The notes: generated by a model not told the origin, from the sequence alone. Shown: positions 8,955 through 18,266, counted from the first letter of the stretch. The stretch is DNA of 45,754 nt from Novosphingobium sp. AAP83 (GCF_001295795.1 NZ_LJHY01000024.1:1-45754); one strand, 5' to 3'. Numbers and translations: made by a program.

Positions 8955-9059
8955 CTTGTATCCGTCCATTGGGTAACAATGGAGCGAGCGTAAGCCCGCT
9001 GCAAGAGCGGGTTTGCCCGAATCCAACGAGAAATGGGCCAATCGGGCCTTTTCGTTACA

Positions 9060-9088
9060 GAGGGCGCGGCATAAAATGCCGCGCCCTC
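9060..9088. terminator. Strong GC-rich hairpin, possible terminator
   Basis: A perfect 13-bp inverted repeat (gagggcgcggcat / atgccgcgccctc) with a 3-nt loop (9073-9075) follows the stop of the minus-strand membrane-protein gene at 9140. No clear T-tract follows on either strand, so it may be a transcript-end or processing hairpin rather than a classical intrinsic terminator. Confidence 0.45.
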
Positions 9089-9139
9089 CATTACTGCTAT
9101 AGTCTGAGGAAGTCGCCCGCAGCAAAAACGGGCGAGCCT

Positions 9140-10345
9140 TCAGAAGTACCTCAACCAGGTCAGGTCCTTGCGGCGACGCTTGAGACGCGCGTACCAGACT
9201 GTAGGCAGGTAAAGCGGTACGATCATTGCTACGAACCAGAGCAGAATCCAGTTGTAGTTGTCGAACATGTAGGCATTGCCGTTGTTAGGGCCCCAGATCG
9301 CCAGCGCGCTGTGATAGAGGATGCGCAAGACAGTCAGGTGCAACAGATAGAAGAACATCGGCGCACCACCGAAGATTGCCAGCGCAGCGACAAGGCGCGA
9401 GGCGTTGATCCGCTCAAACAGCACGAGCAACAACGCTCCTCCGCCCAGGGTTGGCAACAGGAACAGCAGGGACGGCGGATACTTGGTCAGCGAGATGAAG
9501 CTGATGACGGTACGGACCGGATCGCCCTCGACCACGAACCACGGCTTGTCACCATAGACGTTCAGCAGGCGCAACGCGATGAATGCACCGATCATGCCGA
9601 AGCCGAGCAGAAGCAAATTCCGCTGCCGAACCTCTGGCAACACTTCTCCGCGGAACCATGCGCCAACGCCGAACCCGAGGGAAATCACTCCGATCCACGG
9701 CAGGATCGGATAAGTCGTCTTGGCGACGAGGCCGAACGGCAAAGCGAAGACATCGCGCTGGTGCAGCATGGCCCACAACGGAAACAGCGCATTTTCAGCA
9801 GTCAGGCGGATCGGATCAAGCAGATTGTGGAAACAGACAAGCACGAGGCCCAGCGTGATAAGCGCAGCGCGTGGCAGACGCATGAGCGCTGCCAAGATGA
9901 TCATGCAGATACCGATGGCCCAAATGACCTGCAGCCATAACGTGGGCTGCGGCACGATCCCCCAATAGAGCGGAGAGAGATAGACGAGTTCGATCGCCAT
10001 CAACAAGAAACCACGTTTCAGCAGGTAGGAAGTGGTCTCCTCGACTGTGTGGTTTACGCTGAACAGGTAAACGCCAAGACCGGTGAGCGCGACGAAGATC
10101 GGCGCGCAAAAGCTTACGGCAAAGCGCGCAAAACCGATTGCCGGAAGGATCGTGACGGCATTGATCGGGTCGGTCACTGGGTAATTGACGAACCACGTCT
10201 CACGCAGATGATCAAGCAGCATCAGCACCATCACAAAGCCGCGAAGAGCATCGATGTTCGCCAGTCTGACGCTTGCGACAGCTCCCGTCCTGGGAGGTGC
10301 GAGGCCGCCGATCGCTCCGGGTGGCGCTGTTATGCTGCTAGCCAT
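9140..10345 (-). CDS. DUF1624/HGSNAT-like multipass membrane protein
   Basis: A 401-residue polytopic inner-membrane protein with about ten hydrophobic segments. The N-terminal block RLANIDALRGFVMVLMLLDH matches the heparan-alpha-glucosaminide N-acetyltransferase-like (DUF1624/DUF5009) family, in which this R-G-x-x-hydrophobic-D-H region lies in the first transmembrane helix. The C-terminus is basic (RLKRRRK), fitting a cytoplasmic tail. Members are presumed to transfer acyl groups across the membrane, but most bacterial homologues are uncharacterised. It stands alone: 175 bp from the metal module upstream and followed by a strong hairpin downstream. Its link to either neighbouring block is unclear. 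Confidence 0.8.
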   Translation of the reverse strand: MASSITAPPGAIGGLAPPRTGAVASVRLANIDALRGFVMVLMLLDHLRETWFVNYPVTDPINAVTILPAIGFARFAVSFCAPIFVALTGLGVYLFSVNHTVEETTSYLLKRGFLLMAIELVYLSPLYWGIVPQPTLWLQVIWAIGICMIILAALMRLPRAALITLGLVLVCFHNLLDPIRLTAENALFPLWAMLHQRDVFALPFGLVAKTTYPILPWIGVISLGFGVGAWFRGEVLPEVRQRNLLLLGFGMIGAFIALRLLNVYGDKPWFVVEGDPVRTVISFISLTKYPPSLLFLLPTLGGGALLLVLFERINASRLVAALAIFGGAPMFFYLLHLTVLRILYHSALAIWGPNNGNAYMFDNYNWILLWFVAMIVPLYLPTVWYARLKRRRKDLTWLRYF

Positions 10346-10520
10346 GATACTGCCTGTTACCTCTTTGAGTTACAAGTCACGATGTTGAACGCAATTCAAG
10401 GCCAACGCATCTCAAGATCAAGGCCAAACTGATAGATTGTATCAAAGATCATCGCGCTGATGGCCGAATGTGCCGCCCGGCCTTATCTCCGGATTTTGCA
10501 GCCCAACAGCACGACGTTGT

Positions 10521-11132
10521 TCACCCCTGTGGCAGGAACAGGTCCTTGTAAAAGCCGGTCGTTCGAACCGTGACGGTCACGGGCGTCTCGCCCTTGTTGC
10601 GGAAATACCAGCCATGGGTGCCATCAAAGGGCGCGGTGAAGTTGCCTTTACCGCCTGTCATCACCTTCTCCTCCCAATAACTGGTGAATTCGCCCTCGGC
10701 AGCGTTGAGCTTCTCGCCGTGCATGTCGGCCTTGACCGGCCCGCCCTGGCTGGACCAATCGAAGACATAACTGTCACCGGCTTTCATGTGGGCCTTCACT
10801 TCCTGACCGCTGTGCGGGGCAAGCGTCAGCGTCATCTCGTCATTGCGCAAATCGCCGTTGCGCACGATCGTTGTTTTGTTGGGCATAGCCATGCTGGCTA
10901 ATGCTGCGTTCTGCGAAGTAGCGGGCAGGGCAACTTCCGCCTTGCGCACGCCCATGCCGTCGATACCAGTCAACCTGCCAACCCCAGTGGGGTCGATGCC
11001 ATATTCTGCCGGCAGGACGCACAGGACGACGATGGCCGCAGCCGCAAGGAGCGCGCCGCCGGTCGCTTTGCCAAGCGTTCCGGGCGAAACTTGAATCCAG
11101 CCTGCCGGATTGGCAACGTTGGTCTGGGTCAT
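10521..11132 (-). CDS. Membrane-anchored periplasmic protein of the HupE-like module
   Basis: A 203-residue protein with one hydrophobic segment at about residues 25-42 (GGALLAAAAIVVLCVLP) after a short N-terminal tail, then a soluble, presumably periplasmic domain that ends in beta-rich sequence (TPVTVTVRTTGFYKDLF). Similar proteins, usually annotated as transmembrane anchor proteins, accompany small HupE/UreJ-type permeases. It starts 13 bp after the HupE-like gene, so the two are probably co-transcribed. The biochemical role is unknown; the partner genes suggest assistance in transition-metal uptake. Confidence 0.6.
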   Translation of the reverse strand: MTQTNVANPAGWIQVSPGTLGKATGGALLAAAAIVVLCVLPAEYGIDPTGVGRLTGIDGMGVRKAEVALPATSQNAALASMAMPNKTTIVRNGDLRNDEMTLTLAPHSGQEVKAHMKAGDSYVFDWSSQGGPVKADMHGEKLNAAEGEFTSYWEEKVMTGGKGNFTAPFDGTHGWYFRNKGETPVTVTVRTTGFYKDLFLPQG

Positions 11133-11145
11133 GGTGCTTACCTTG

Positions 11146-11871
11146 TCAGGCTTGAGTAAAATAGCCGGCGAGCTGATAGCTAACGAGGACGAAGCCTGCG
11201 CACATCAGCGCAGCGTTGGCGGTGATGGCGCTGCGCCGGAAACTGCTGGTCGAGCGCCACAGGTTCATCGCGATGAGGATCGCGCCAAGGGCTGTAAACT
11301 GACCCAATTCCACGCCGATATTGAAGCTGATCAGGTTGGGCAACAGCCCGTCCTGCGACAGCGTCAGATCCTGCAGCTTGGTAGCAAGGCCGAAACCATG
11401 GAAAAATCCGAAGATCAGCACCGCCGCCTTGGGGTTGGGAGCGCGACCGAACAGCGTGCGAAATCCGTCGAGATTGTCGAACGCCTTGTAAACCACCGAA
11501 AGTCCGATGATCGCATCGACGATGTACGGATTTGCGCGGACATCGAGCAGGACGCCCAGCAGCAAAGTGGTGCTGTGGCCGATGGCAAACAGCGTCACGT
11601 AAGTGCCGACGTCTTTCAACCGGTAAAGAAAGAAGATGACCCCGACCAGGAACAGCAAGTGATCATATCCCGTGACCATGTGTTTGGCGCCAAGATACAT
11701 GTAGGGGCCGATTGCCATCCCCGATGCGCCTTCGATAAAGGCGCGGTCGTCCTCACCTACCCCATGGGCATGAATAACCGACTTGAGTGCAATCAGGATG
11801 AACAGTGCGAGAGCCCACCTAGCCCATCGCAGCACTCCTTTCGGAAGCAGGGGGGCTGAGGCGTGGGCCAT
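11146..11871 (-). CDS. HupE/UreJ-type membrane protein (putative metal permease)
   Basis: A 241-residue inner-membrane protein with about six to seven hydrophobic segments. The motif H-M-V-T-G-Y-D-H-L-L-F-L and the later FGFFHGFGLA with a further His are signatures of the HupE/UreJ_2 family. Characterised relatives are nickel or cobalt permeases, and the conserved His/Asp residues in membrane helices fit metal transfer. It is in a run with a DUF4198 protein and a small periplasmic protein upstream and the membrane-anchored protein downstream. The metal is not deducible, and no hydrogenase or urease genes lie nearby. Confidence 0.82.
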   Translation of the reverse strand: MAHASAPLLPKGVLRWARWALALFILIALKSVIHAHGVGEDDRAFIEGASGMAIGPYMYLGAKHMVTGYDHLLFLVGVIFFLYRLKDVGTYVTLFAIGHSTTLLLGVLLDVRANPYIVDAIIGLSVVYKAFDNLDGFRTLFGRAPNPKAAVLIFGFFHGFGLATKLQDLTLSQDGLLPNLISFNIGVELGQFTALGAILIAMNLWRSTSSFRRSAITANAALMCAGFVLVSYQLAGYFTQA

Positions 11872-11878
11872 CAGTGGA

Positions 11879-12262
11879 TCACTTCATCATGAAGGAAGTA
11901 AGGGTCTTCGCGCCGGTGCCCTTGTTGGACAAGGCAACCACCACCTTCGCGCCGGCTGGAACTTTCAGACCGGGTGCTGTCATCTTGTTGCCAGCCATCG
12001 CGACCAGAGGAGTTTCCTTCTTTGCGCCGCCGGCAGTCACGATCAGCTTGCCGGTGAAGCCGATAGCTGCAAGCGGCTCGTCTTCCTCGGTGATGTAGAT
12101 ATCGACGTTCTTGCGCGCGCGAACAAGTTCGATCACAGTCTCGCCCGTCATAGTTACGAGACCGCCATGCAGTGGCTTCATCGATCCATGTGCGCTGGCG
12201 GCAAGCGGCAGCGCTACGATTGACATGCCAACAATTGCGGCAGTGATGCGTTTCATATTCAT
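11879..12262 (-). CDS. Small secreted protein of the metal module
   Basis: A 127-residue protein with a clear Sec signal peptide (MKRITAAIVGMSIVALPLAASA) and a mature N-terminus rich in His and Met (HGSMKPLHGGLV). The rest is compact and beta-rich, ending KTLTSFMMK. ATG 12262 was chosen because GGAG lies at good distance; a longer in-frame start at 12286 would add eight residues ahead of the signal peptide. I do not recognise a named family. The His/Met-rich mature start and its position between a DUF4198 protein and a HupE-like permease suggest a periplasmic metal-binding role (inference). Confidence 0.7.
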   Translation of the reverse strand: MNMKRITAAIVGMSIVALPLAASAHGSMKPLHGGLVTMTGETVIELVRARKNVDIYITEEDEPLAAIGFTGKLIVTAGGAKKETPLVAMAGNKMTAPGLKVPAGAKVVVALSNKGTGAKTLTSFMMK

Positions 12263-12286
12263 TTCAGCTTCTCCGGTCCGGGTCAC

Positions 12287-13039
12287 TTATTCCGGCAAGT
12301 GAGGCAACACGAACGTGAGCGAAGAACGGTATTCCATCTGCTTGTACTTCGCGGGATTGTCGGACTTGCCGACGTAGATGCCAACAAGGACGTTCAAGCC
12401 CTGATTGCGGACCGGCAAAGTGACATAACCATCGGTGTCGGTCTTAAGCGGCTTCTGGTCCGGGTCGTTGACGTAATCCTGCAGGATATCGACACCAGCC
12501 ATCGGCTTGCCTTCATAAAAGGCACGAATCTTGATCGGCGCGCCCATCGCCACCGGCAAGGCATCGCCGACCGGCAGAAGCTGCAACTTGTGGCTTGGGA
12601 TCAGCGGAATGGGCTTGCTTGGCATCTGATTGATGTGGACCGCATACTTGAAGTTATGCTCGCTGACAGTGGCATCCTTGATCTCGTCCGCACCCTTGTT
12701 GTGCCAGGTGCCCGCAGCGTCCTTGGACCATATTCCGTAGTCCATGGTCGCTGCGACAACCGCCAGAGGCTCGTCGCTGTCGACCACGGGGATTGCGCCA
12801 GCCACGCGCAACGTCGCCGTTACCGGAAGGCTATCTGCATCTAAGCCCGTGACCGACGTGATAAGCGGCACCCGCTTTACCGCATCCAGATCGTCCGCAC
12901 CTACGCCGTAAACAAGCGCCAGTTGCTTGGCACGCTGGGCGAACCAGATTGCGTGGGCTTCAGCGGTCGACGCGGCAAATGCAGTCGCGACGGTCACCGC
13001 CGCGATTGATGCGGAAATATAAGGGAAAATCCTGCGCAT
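12287..13039 (-). CDS. DUF4198 periplasmic protein (NikM/CbiK-type uptake accessory)
   Basis: A 250-residue secreted protein. A signal peptide covers about residues 1-28 and the mature protein begins H-A-I-W-F, a typical DUF4198 start where the N-terminal His can act as a metal ligand. Two beta-sandwich-like parts follow, the second with the transthyretin-like stretch GKPMAGVDILQDYV and TDTDGYVTLPV. DUF4198 proteins accompany nickel/cobalt transporters and some TonB-linked systems. It is the first gene of the four-gene module running to 10521 and ends 24 bp before the small secreted protein's start. The nickel/cobalt link is family knowledge, not visible in the sequence. Confidence 0.8.
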   Translation of the reverse strand: MRRIFPYISASIAAVTVATAFAASTAEAHAIWFAQRAKQLALVYGVGADDLDAVKRVPLITSVTGLDADSLPVTATLRVAGAIPVVDSDEPLAVVAATMDYGIWSKDAAGTWHNKGADEIKDATVSEHNFKYAVHINQMPSKPIPLIPSHKLQLLPVGDALPVAMGAPIKIRAFYEGKPMAGVDILQDYVNDPDQKPLKTDTDGYVTLPVRNQGLNVLVGIYVGKSDNPAKYKQMEYRSSLTFVLPHLPE

Positions 13040-13249
13040 GGCTGCGGCCTCCGGATTGATCGGCCGGAGCGTTCCGGCATCACAAGACTATGACTCGTGA
13101 GCGGCATTTTCGCTCGAATGACCGGCTTTACCGATATGATCATCCGGATAGCACTGAATTCACGGCAGAACCGGTTACGATGCCAGTCTGCGCGGAACCC
13201 GCTGGGATCGCGAGAGCCACCCGCCCTTGCCTCGATCCTCCGCTATCGA

Positions 13250-14329
13250 TCAGCCCAATGCCTCGGTGATGGCCTTGCCGCAGGCCTCGGTGCTAGCGGC
13301 GCCCTTTAGGTCGCGGGTGCGAGCACTCGGGGTCGCAAGTACCTGCTCGACCGCGCGCATGATCGCCGCCGCCGCTTCTTTTTCGCCAAGATGTTCGAGC
13401 ATCATCGCTGCCGACCAGATCTGGCCGACAGGATTGGCGATGTTTTGTCCGGCAATATCGGGTGCAGACCCATGGACCGGTTCGAACAGTGAAGGATGCG
13501 TGCCCTCGGGGTTGATGTTAGCCGATGGGGCAACGCCGATCGTACCTGTGCAAGCCGGGCCAAGATCCGACAGAATATCGCCGAACAGGTTGGAACCCAC
13601 AACGACATCGAAGCGATCCGGATTGAGCACAAATTGCGCGGTCAGGATGTCGATGTGGTACTTGTCATGACGGACATCGGGGTATTGCGCGCCCATGGCT
13701 TCCACGCGCTGGTCCCAATATGGCATGGTGATGGCTATGCCATTTGACTTGGTCGCGCTAGTGAGGTGCCTGCGTGGGCGCTTTTGGGCCAGATCGAAGG
13801 CATAGCGCAGCACGCGATCCACACCGATGCGGGTCATCACCGTTTCCTGAATGACGATTTCGCGCTCGGTGCCGGGGAACATGATCCCGCCCACAGCAGA
13901 ATATTCGCCCTCGGTGTTTTCGCGCACCACCCAGAAGTCGATATCACCAGGCTCGCGCCCCGCCAGCGGGCATGGCACCCCGGGCATCAGTCGGACCGGG
14001 CGCAGGTTAACGTACTGGTCATACTCGCGGCGGAACTGTAGGAGCGAGCCCCACAACGAGATGTGATCGGGCACGATATCGGGCCAGCCCACCGCGCCGA
14101 AGAAGATCGCATCGGGGTGGCCAATCTCTTCTTTCCAGTTGTCCGGCATCATCTTGCCATGCCGCGCATAGTAATCGCAGTTGGCAAAATCATGCCACTT
14201 CTGCTCGATCTCGAAGCCGTACAGTGCGGCAGCTTTTTCCAGCACGCGCATACCTTCGGGCATGACTTCCTTGCCGATGCCATCACCGGGGATAACCGCG
14301 ACGGTATGCTTGCGGGTATTGCTGCTCAT
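13250..14329 (-). CDS. Tartrate dehydrogenase/decarboxylase or D-malate dehydrogenase
   Basis: A 359-residue NAD-dependent beta-decarboxylating dehydrogenase of the isopropylmalate/tartrate/D-malate family. It begins VAVIPGDGIGKEVMPEG and carries W-V-V-R-E-N-T-E-G-E-Y-S. The substrate/metal-binding region includes GSNLFGDILSDLGP, and EPVHGSAPDIAGQ forms the cofactor loop. ATG 14329 has a G-rich ribosome-binding site; the frame stays open far upstream, but that overlaps the neighbouring aldehyde dehydrogenase and is not coding. The family oxidises and decarboxylates D-malate, tartrate or related 2-hydroxy diacids. As last gene of the transporter-linked operon it may process a terminal four-carbon acid. 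Specificity is uncertain. Confidence 0.87.
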   Translation of the reverse strand: MSSNTRKHTVAVIPGDGIGKEVMPEGMRVLEKAAALYGFEIEQKWHDFANCDYYARHGKMMPDNWKEEIGHPDAIFFGAVGWPDIVPDHISLWGSLLQFRREYDQYVNLRPVRLMPGVPCPLAGREPGDIDFWVVRENTEGEYSAVGGIMFPGTEREIVIQETVMTRIGVDRVLRYAFDLAQKRPRRHLTSATKSNGIAITMPYWDQRVEAMGAQYPDVRHDKYHIDILTAQFVLNPDRFDVVVGSNLFGDILSDLGPACTGTIGVAPSANINPEGTHPSLFEPVHGSAPDIAGQNIANPVGQIWSAAMMLEHLGEKEAAAAIMRAVEQVLATPSARTRDLKGAASTEACGKAITEALG

Positions 14330-14372
14330 ATGGTCCCCCCAGAGGAAGCTTGGAAAGTTCAAAACGTCAGAT

Positions 14373-15827
14373 TCATAGCTTAAGGCCACCGATGTGGAAC
14401 GTCTTGGTTTCAAGGTATTCCTCAATGCCGAGCGTGCCGCCTTCTCGCCCCAGGCCAGACTGCTTGATCCCGCCGAACGGAGCCACATCCATCGCGATGC
14501 TGCCGGTGTTGAGCGCGACCATGCCGGCTTCGAGTGCTTCGGCCACGCGGAAGGCGCGATCGAGGCCGGAGGTGTAAAAATAGCTGGCAAGCCCGTAATC
14601 GGTGTCATTGGCCAGCGTGATCGCCTCGTCCTCGGTTTCAAACCGGAAAAGCGGGGCAATGGGTCCGAAGGTCTCTTCCACGGCAAGCCGCATATCCGCA
14701 TTGGCCTCGCCGATGACGAGCGGACGCGCAAAATTGCCACCCTCGCGGCCAGTGCCGGAGAACAGCACCTTGCCGCCCTTGGACAGCGCGTCCTCGACAT
14801 GCGCCGATACCTTGTCGATCGCGGCGCGATTGATGAGAGGCCCGGTGGTCGTCCCCGAATCCATGCCATCCCCGACATTCAATGCCGAGACTGCTGCGCC
14901 GAGACGGGAGGCAAATTCGTCATAGATTGGCGCGTGAACAAGAATGCGATTGGCACACACACAGGTCTGTCCGGCGTTGCGGAACTTGCTGGCCATCGTC
15001 GCCTTGACCGCAAGGTCGAGGTCCGCGTCGTCGAACACGATCAGCGGCGCATTGCCGCCCAATTCGAGCGACAACCGCTTGATCGTGTCCGCGCTCTGCC
15101 GCATCAGCAGCGCGCCGACGCGGGTCGAGCCGGTGAACGAGAGCTTGCGTATCAACGGGCTGCTGGTGATGGCTGCACCGATCTCGGTCGGCATGCCAGT
15201 CAGCAGATTGATCGTGCCTTTGGGAAACCCTGCGCGAACGGCCAGTTCGATCAACGCAAGCGCGGTGAACGGCGTCAGGTCAGAAGGCTTGATAACAACC
15301 GGGCAACCCGCAGCAAGCGCAGGCGCGCACTTGCGAGTGATCATCGCTGCGGGAAAATTCCATGGCGTGATCGCTGCGGCTACGCCGACCGGCTCGGTCA
15401 TCACGATGATCCGCCGGTCACGTTCGGGCGAGGGAATGTTTCGGCCGCCGACACGGCGCGCTTCTTCGGCAAACCACTTGATGAAGCTAGCTGCATAGCG
15501 GATCTCACCTTGCGCTTCGGGAAAGGGCTTACCTTGTTCGGCGGTCATGATCCGGGCGAGATCGTCTACATTGGCGTGCACCAGCGCATGCCATGTGTCC
15601 AACAGCGCGGCCCGCTCGCCCGCTGTCCGGCGGCGCCAATCGGGCCATGATTTGTGCGCAGCAGCAATTGCCGCTTCGGTTTCGGCAGTGCCGCATTCTG
15701 GCACGGTGCCGATGATTTCACCGGTAGCAGGATTGGTAACGTCGAGGCCAGGAAGCCCGCTTACGATCCATTCGCCGTCAACGAAGGCAGCTTGCCGCAA
15801 CAGGGTAGGGTCATTGAGCGTGATCAT
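14373..15827 (-). CDS. gabD: Succinate-semialdehyde-type aldehyde dehydrogenase
   Basis: A 484-residue ALDH whose best match by pattern is the GabD branch. ITPWNFPAAMITRK precedes the general base E255 (L-E-L-G-G-N-A-P), and the nucleophile is C289 in R-N-A-G-Q-T-C-V-C-A-N-R. The second Cys (C291) is the one forming the redox disulfide in characterised GabD enzymes. Full family length. It would oxidise succinate semialdehyde, or a close omega-semialdehyde from transamination, to a dicarboxylate. Its start is 3 bp from the GNAT stop upstream and its end is 43 bp from the tartrate/malate-type dehydrogenase. Glutarate semialdehyde is an alternative substrate. Confidence 0.85.
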   Translation of the reverse strand: MITLNDPTLLRQAAFVDGEWIVSGLPGLDVTNPATGEIIGTVPECGTAETEAAIAAAHKSWPDWRRRTAGERAALLDTWHALVHANVDDLARIMTAEQGKPFPEAQGEIRYAASFIKWFAEEARRVGGRNIPSPERDRRIIVMTEPVGVAAAITPWNFPAAMITRKCAPALAAGCPVVIKPSDLTPFTALALIELAVRAGFPKGTINLLTGMPTEIGAAITSSPLIRKLSFTGSTRVGALLMRQSADTIKRLSLELGGNAPLIVFDDADLDLAVKATMASKFRNAGQTCVCANRILVHAPIYDEFASRLGAAVSALNVGDGMDSGTTTGPLINRAAIDKVSAHVEDALSKGGKVLFSGTGREGGNFARPLVIGEANADMRLAVEETFGPIAPLFRFETEDEAITLANDTDYGLASYFYTSGLDRAFRVAEALEAGMVALNTGSIAMDVAPFGGIKQSGLGREGGTLGIEEYLETKTFHIGGLKL

Positions 15828-15830
15828 GTT

Positions 15831-16688
15831 TCAACCTAAAGCTTGTGCGGCAAGACCAAAGAGGGCGACATGATCGCCGGGAATGGGTGCTTGGCCACGC
15901 ACCATCCGTGTGACGCGGTCCACTTCCGGCAGGCCGACCTCATTCAACCAAGGGCCAAGCCCGGTGGCTTCGGGCACGTCGATGCGGCAGAAACTGCCTG
16001 CCTGCGTGCCGAGCCAGTGCGCGATCAGGGCCTTTGCGCCCGTGGCATCCGGTGCCACGACCGGACCAATCACCCAACCACGCCCGAACCGCCGCATGAC
16101 AGCAAAGCCGGTTTGCTGGTGCTCATGACACAAAACAACCGTGCTGCCCTCAGCGGTCAGGGCTTCAAGCAGGACCTTGCGATCCATGCCGGTAGCCGAA
16201 GAATAGAGCGCATCGAGCGCTTGGGCATCCGCAGCGCCCATCGGCCGCACGCGCTCGCCCTGCCGTAGTTCGACAAGCGGTTGAACCGGGGCGAGTGCAT
16301 GATGCTGGCACACCGTGCCAATTTCAACGAAACCGAACTCGGCATAGAGTGATCGGCTTTCATCAGGGGCATTGAGCATGATGGTTACCCCATCCAGCCG
16401 CTCGATCGTCGCACCGGCTAACCGGCGGCGAATGCCCAGATCCTTGTGCGCAACCGCCACTATGCCGATACCAAGCGTCGCGAACGCCTCACCGAAGCGC
16501 CAGAACATCATCGTACCGGCAATCTTGCCATCAAACTCGGCCACCAGCCCGCTCCCGATCGACAGGAACATGTGCAGATCCGCCTCGCGGTGGGGCCATA
16601 GCTGTTCAAAGCAAAGGTCCGCGACAGCGTGGATGTCGTCAGCCGTCATGTCTCGCAGCACGATCTGCGTTGCGTCCTGAAGGTGCAT
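15831..16688 (-). CDS. Two-domain GNAT acetyltransferase-like protein (copy 1)
   Basis: A 285-residue protein. The N-terminal half is GNAT-like, with a modified acetyl-CoA loop (KDLGIRRRLAGATIERL) and a YAEFGFVEIG block. The C-terminal half carries GMDRKVLLEAL and a G-W-V-I-G-P-V-V-A block typical of the second domain (YitH/Acetyltransf_18 type) of such proteins. The loop lacks the usual Q/R-G-x-G-x-A spacing (here L-G-I-R-R-R), so catalytic competence is uncertain. It ends 3 bp before gabD. A paralogue of exactly the same chosen length is at 18267-19124, with a DadA-like oxidase between them. Substrate unknown; acylation of an amine intermediate is one possibility. Confidence 0.75.
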   Translation of the reverse strand: MHLQDATQIVLRDMTADDIHAVADLCFEQLWPHREADLHMFLSIGSGLVAEFDGKIAGTMMFWRFGEAFATLGIGIVAVAHKDLGIRRRLAGATIERLDGVTIMLNAPDESRSLYAEFGFVEIGTVCQHHALAPVQPLVELRQGERVRPMGAADAQALDALYSSATGMDRKVLLEALTAEGSTVVLCHEHQQTGFAVMRRFGRGWVIGPVVAPDATGAKALIAHWLGTQAGSFCRIDVPEATGLGPWLNEVGLPEVDRVTRMVRGQAPIPGDHVALFGLAAQALG

Positions 16689-16831
16689 CCGTTGTTCCCG
16701 CGCTCGAGGCGTTGTTTAGCGGGCAACGCCCGCCCTAATCATTTCCGTATTACGCGGCAATCTTCAAAACAAGGTGCCGGTTTTTCAAACCTTTTAGAAC
16801 AATATCGCGAAAACTCGCTATGACTTGAGGC

Positions 16832-18157
16832 TCAGAATTCCGAAACGTCGATCTCAGCACCACTGTCAAAGCGCGAAAGACGATAGGGACGCGGATCGAC
16901 GATCGGCTCATGTCCCGACGCGATATCGGCAACAAGATGAGCAGCGCCGGGGCCGATGCCGAAACCATGACCGCTGAAGCCTGCCGCAAGGATCAGGCCC
17001 GGAACGGCAGGTATCTCGCCAATCACGGGCACCCCATCTGGCGTACTGTCTACAAAGCCGGCCCAACTGCCAACCACCGGCGCCGTCGCAATATCAGGGA
17101 TCAACCTCGAGACGAGTTTCACGGTAAGACGTATGGTCTTGGTGTCGGCGACGGGATCGAGGATACGGCGCGCCTCCATCGGCGTTGGCCGGTCAAGCCG
17201 CCAGTTCGACAACGACTCATGCCCGGCACGCAAGCCCTGTAGCCCGCCGGGCGACACTTTGCTCCAGCGCTGCTTGAACATCGGGATGAACTGCTTTTGA
17301 AAGCGCAAGAACTGTAGGGTAGGGTCGATCTTGGCCCGACCGCTGTACGCCAAGGTATGGCACCCGTCTCCACGCCGCGTGATCGCTAGGGAATCGCCGT
17401 AAAACGCGTCTGGCAGGCTCAGCCTCCCGGTGCCGACAGCCAGAATCGATTGGCGAACTGTGGCCTGCGGAAACCGCACCCCCAACTGGCGCATGAACGA
17501 TGAGGCCCAAGCACCGCCTGCGTGGATCACGAGCTTTGTGCGGATCGTTCCGCGCTCTGTTACCACCCCGCTCACCGCGCCGCCGGTCGTCTCAATCCCG
17601 CGGGCTGCGCAAGACTGGTGGACGGTGCTGCCCAGCGCCATCAAAGCGCGCGCCACGGCTGGCACCGCAAGTCCCGGATCGGCAATGCCGTCCATCTGGG
17701 AATGGACCCCGCCCTTCCACACCTTGCCGGTAAACTTCCCGTGATCGGTGGCTTCCTGGCTATTGAGCATACGCGTTTTCACGCCGATCGATCGGGCATA
17801 TTCGCCCCAGCGCGCCCAGGTATCGATTTCGGACTGATCATTGCTGACGTAGAACAGGCCACAACGGCGGAAGCCAGTTTCTTCGCCACTTTCAAGCCCG
17901 AATTGCTCCCACAGGTCCAGCGCCTTGGTCGCCAGCGGCAACTCGCGCTCGTCGCGGTTTTGCTGACGGCACCAACCCCAATTTCGGCTCGATTGCTCGC
18001 CGCCGACCACGCCCTTTTCAAGCAGAGCTACCTTCAGCCCACGCTGGGCCAGATAATAGGCAGTGAAGCTTCCAATGATCCCGCCACCAATGATGACAGC
18101 ATCGGCTTCCACCGGCAGGTCAGGCGTGGAATTGATGAATCTCAGAGGCGCGGGCAT
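16832..18157 (-). CDS. DadA-like FAD-dependent amino acid/amine oxidase (copy 2)
   Basis: A 441-residue paralogue of the oxidase at 3796-5118. FAD-binding VIIGGGIIGS (glycines 24-29), the subgroup block SSRNWGWCRQQ at 57-66, and C-terminal SGHGFGIGPGAAH are all conserved, so the enzyme looks intact. It should oxidise an amino acid or amine to the imine with FAD. It lies between two GNAT paralogues in the transporter-linked operon, 109 bp after the upstream GNAT and 143 bp before the next. GGAG lies upstream of ATG 18157. Two oxidases suggest related but distinct substrates or stereoisomers (inference). Confidence 0.88.
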   Translation of the reverse strand: MPAPLRFINSTPDLPVEADAVIIGGGIIGSFTAYYLAQRGLKVALLEKGVVGGEQSSRNWGWCRQQNRDERELPLATKALDLWEQFGLESGEETGFRRCGLFYVSNDQSEIDTWARWGEYARSIGVKTRMLNSQEATDHGKFTGKVWKGGVHSQMDGIADPGLAVPAVARALMALGSTVHQSCAARGIETTGGAVSGVVTERGTIRTKLVIHAGGAWASSFMRQLGVRFPQATVRQSILAVGTGRLSLPDAFYGDSLAITRRGDGCHTLAYSGRAKIDPTLQFLRFQKQFIPMFKQRWSKVSPGGLQGLRAGHESLSNWRLDRPTPMEARRILDPVADTKTIRLTVKLVSRLIPDIATAPVVGSWAGFVDSTPDGVPVIGEIPAVPGLILAAGFSGHGFGIGPGAAHLVADIASGHEPIVDPRPYRLSRFDSGAEIDVSEF

Positions 18158-18266
18158 GGTGAATGTCTCCGGTGGAAGCTGACGTCATGCGGAGCCAAGG
18201 GTGCCTTGATCCCAGACCGGGCAGCAAAGCCCCGCGTCCGACGAGTTCGAGTAAGTGGCCCTTCCA

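Noticed and set aside
14330..14878. In-frame upstream extension of the tartrate/D-malate-type dehydrogenase frame
   Set aside because: It overlaps the 3' part of the gabD-like gene, has low-complexity Arg/Pro composition, and the family start motif with a good ribosome-binding site is at 14329.
14394..15650. Plus-strand open frame of 418 codons
   Set aside because: Antisense to the gabD-like gene, which has all catalytic motifs; no family features in the frame.
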